From contig NC_060113.1 in assembly GCF_021155765.1 (NCBI RefSeq), forward strand, positions 920,501 to 984,500: a stretch of 64,000 nucleotides of DNA, given 5' to 3'. This DNA is from Diprion similis. Its lineage: Eukaryota; Arthropoda; Insecta; Hymenoptera; Diprionidae. Made by a program: the position numbers and the translations under genes. Positions 61,630-64,000 of the stretch are shown here, one piece after another (within the stretch, counting starts at the first letter, position 1; every line of letters begins with the position of its first letter). Below the pieces are notes generated by a model. It was not told the origin of the DNA and made no database searches. It saw nothing but the letters and a program-made list of their open reading frames with translations.

Positions 61630-64000
61630 GAAATTTCGAACGGAATAACGACGCGAGCTGAATTACGGCACAGAACGCGGCTCGGGCTTGAGGAACCGCG
61701 GACTTCAAATCGTTCGAATTCACTCACCGGCGGAGATTCACCGTTAACCGTTGTCCGCGCGACGCGCGGCGAACTTGCTTCAGCGTATAACGCGACAATA
61801 TACGCCACGATTACACCTACATACCCAGCGGTCTACTGGCAAAACACGTTTTACGTGTTTATGTAAATATTAAATTTTTTATACATGTAGCATACTTAAA
61901 CTATATGTATACAAGTGACGAATGATCAGTAGGTCCACGCACGACACCGCGGAAGAGTTGATCGAAGAAGTGAGCGACGCAGATGCACCTGGAGGACCGC
62001 GGCCGTCGGACGACGAGGGCAGGACTAACCAGGAGTCAGGACCAGCGCTCGGTCCGAGCCGTCGCCGTCTCGCCGCTCCCTGCTTCCTCCCCCGCCGTGT
62101 CTGTCCTTCGGGCGAGAAATTCCGACGCGTGTCGACTTCGGAGTTGGAATCGCGGCACGGGCGAAGAGGAACCGCCGAGGCAAGCGGGGGCGGGTGGATC
62201 TCATGCTAGAAAATTTCTTAAGAAAGGGGGAGAAATATATGCAGATCGAGTTTTCTCGACGTTCAATTTCGAGCCTACCTGCGTATCCCATTGACGACGT
62301 TCTCCAACCACGCATACCGTCGTTAAGTTAGAGAAAAGGGGGGATAGAGAAAGAGGGAGAGAGAGAGAGAAAAAACGCAGCAGAAGTCGAAAAAAGCATG
62401 CGGCAGCACACGGGTGCCGAGCGCCCGAGACGACGGACAATGGCCACACCCCGGCGGTCCGTTGCAGCTTTCTCCTGCAACCGACGGGTATAACAAAGGT
62501 GGAGGATAAAGCGGTTACGGGCTACTCCACCGTGGTATACGCATACAGCACGCATCTACTATATGCGTGCGCCTCGCCTCCTCCGCGGCAGGCTTTTTAC
62601 ACGTATTCGTGTATGCTGTAGAATTACTCGTATTCCGGGTACCGCTGTGCTGTTGCACGAGGTGCTGCAGTGCAGGTAGTGCCATAAAGCACTTCCAACC
62701 GTTTGCTTTGCCGGCCGGCTAATGACTGTGGCGTTTATTTCGTAATAATTTTTTTTTTTTTTTGCAGGTGTATCGTATGATATTGCAAAGAAATTCGAAC
62801 ACGGAACCCGCCGCAACGAGACCCGTATAAAGAATTCGTGGATATAATTCATGCGGTGCAGATTCACGCGACGTAGTCTGAGCTGGTTTCACTTTACCGT
62901 GGAAAGGCGAGTAGCGAAGCTATTACACGGTCGCGGTTCATCAATGTTGAAAAGTAAGTCGCGTCTCATCAATTATAATATACTGTTTATGTATAAAACG
63001 AGTTGAAAAGGGTAGGAGGAGCGGCGGAGGAGTGGGGGGTGGAAAGGAGGGGCAGATATATACAGGATAAAGAATTATAATTAAGGAAAGAGAGATAAAG
63101 AAAAAAAATAGGTAAGTAGGTAAAGATTTAAGATTTCTCATTATATTCGCTTCTTCGTTTCAACTTTTATATCATGCTGTCGGGCATTTATATTATAAAA
63201 GCTGGGCTAAGACGCCAGGCGTTTAAGTACCTTATACCTACCTACCTGCGTGGTATTAATCGGTTAATAATATACCTAACGTACGTTATGTGTATACGTT
63301 ATACGCGTGCGACACCTTACCGATACCATAAAAAATTATTATACATAGGGCGGGGATCAAGAGGAGGAAGGAAGGAGAAACTGACGGAAAGATTGATGCC
63401 GTTTATTCGCTGCACATACAGGCGTGCGAGTAATAATATAGCGTATAATTATGGGGCTTGCGGTATCGCGCGTGCATCGACGCGATCCGTCCATATGCGA
63501 TTATTCTCAGCAGCTATATGCCTGTGTACACATGTAATTAAAAAAAATGCGTTAGTACGCCGCACGAAGGACGGTCAGGGTCAAGGACCAAAAAATGATA
63601 TACCGGAGCCCCGGCGATGCTGCAACTATCCGAGAGCCACGATCCGTTCCGTTCCGTTCTGTGCCGTGCCGTGCAGCTGCTCAATCCTCCGGTGAATAAG
63701 TATACTTAGCTGAATTGGGAAACGGGCAACGCCCGCGCCGAGCCGCAACGAGATAGCCAAAACCGGTTGGCCTCCCCGATGATCGCATATATTCCCGTCT
63801 TACTTTCGACCGTACGAACTTTTAGGGTTCCTGGAACGCTATATACATTACAATGTCTGCCCGCAGGCTCCGCGGTCGTAAAACCTCCGGGACACGGCTT
63901 GATGTCAACTTATATCTACAGGCCCCAGGGTTAAGGGACCATCCTGCGCTGCGGCAGGATATACGGAGAATAAGGAATTCTAGGTCCTAAATATTGTTCA
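61630..64000. other. Intergenic, CpG-rich patches, no supported gene
   Basis: A CpG-rich patch at about 61.9-62.6 kb could be a promoter or a 5' UTR exon. Its ORFs (a 95-codon + strand frame at 61922 and reverse frames) show no domain. The rest to the window end holds only short or low-complexity ORFs, including a 173-codon frame at 63174 with no recognisable feature. No RNA gene recognised. Confidence 0.45.

Noticed and set aside
61922-62209. 95-codon ORF in a CpG-rich patch
   Set aside because: Begins with plausible protein sequence, but there is no domain or splice partner and reverse frames are open as well.

Overview
The window is nuclear DNA from an insect. Genes are split by short GT-AG introns, intergenic DNA is AT-rich with many microsatellites and pieces of DNA transposons, and there are no bacterial-style operons. 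The protein set (a Methuselah-family receptor, SPRING, a THAP protein, CENP-L) and the mix of CpG-rich 5' regions with AT-rich spacers suit Hymenoptera, perhaps a sawfly; that placement is inference. Exon models were built by hand from conserved protein sequence, GT/AG sites and matching phase, and every complete model closes in frame to a stop.

Layout. 1-210 (-): first exon of a predicted HD-superfamily metal phosphohydrolase, cut by the window edge. 1471-2915 (-): a four-exon CENP-L homologue. 3953-5235 (+): a four-exon SPRING (SREBP-regulating) homologue, divergent from CENP-L. 6691-12242 (-): a nine-exon nuclear protein with an N-terminal THAP finger and a C-terminal MYND finger. 12.3-17 kb: CpG- and repeat-rich DNA upstream of it, probably promoter and 5' UTR. 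18.3-20.2 kb (-): a very acidic protein whose 3' exon is uncertain. 25.9-30.5 kb (-): a two-exon His/Pro/Ser-rich protein with a PIDLS (CtBP-type) motif and a polyglutamine tail. 30.5-41.7 kb: gene-poor DNA. 41,677-50,435 (+): a six-exon Methuselah-like receptor whose introns hold a hAT remnant, a piggyBac-like MITE nested in it, and two other repeats. 53,360-55,437 (-): a nine-exon inositol polyphosphate 5-phosphatase with a C-terminal SKICH domain (INPP5K type). 57,683-60,828 (-): a five-exon class C receptor with a short ectodomain. A foldback sequence of about 378 bp lies upstream of it, and 61.6-64 kb holds no gene I can support.

The genes do not form one pathway. They are unrelated housekeeping, chromatin and signalling genes in ordinary eukaryotic order. 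I see no new multi-gene system. The most unusual items are the THAP-MYND protein, the long foldback hairpin, the nested transposons and the short-ectodomain class C receptor.
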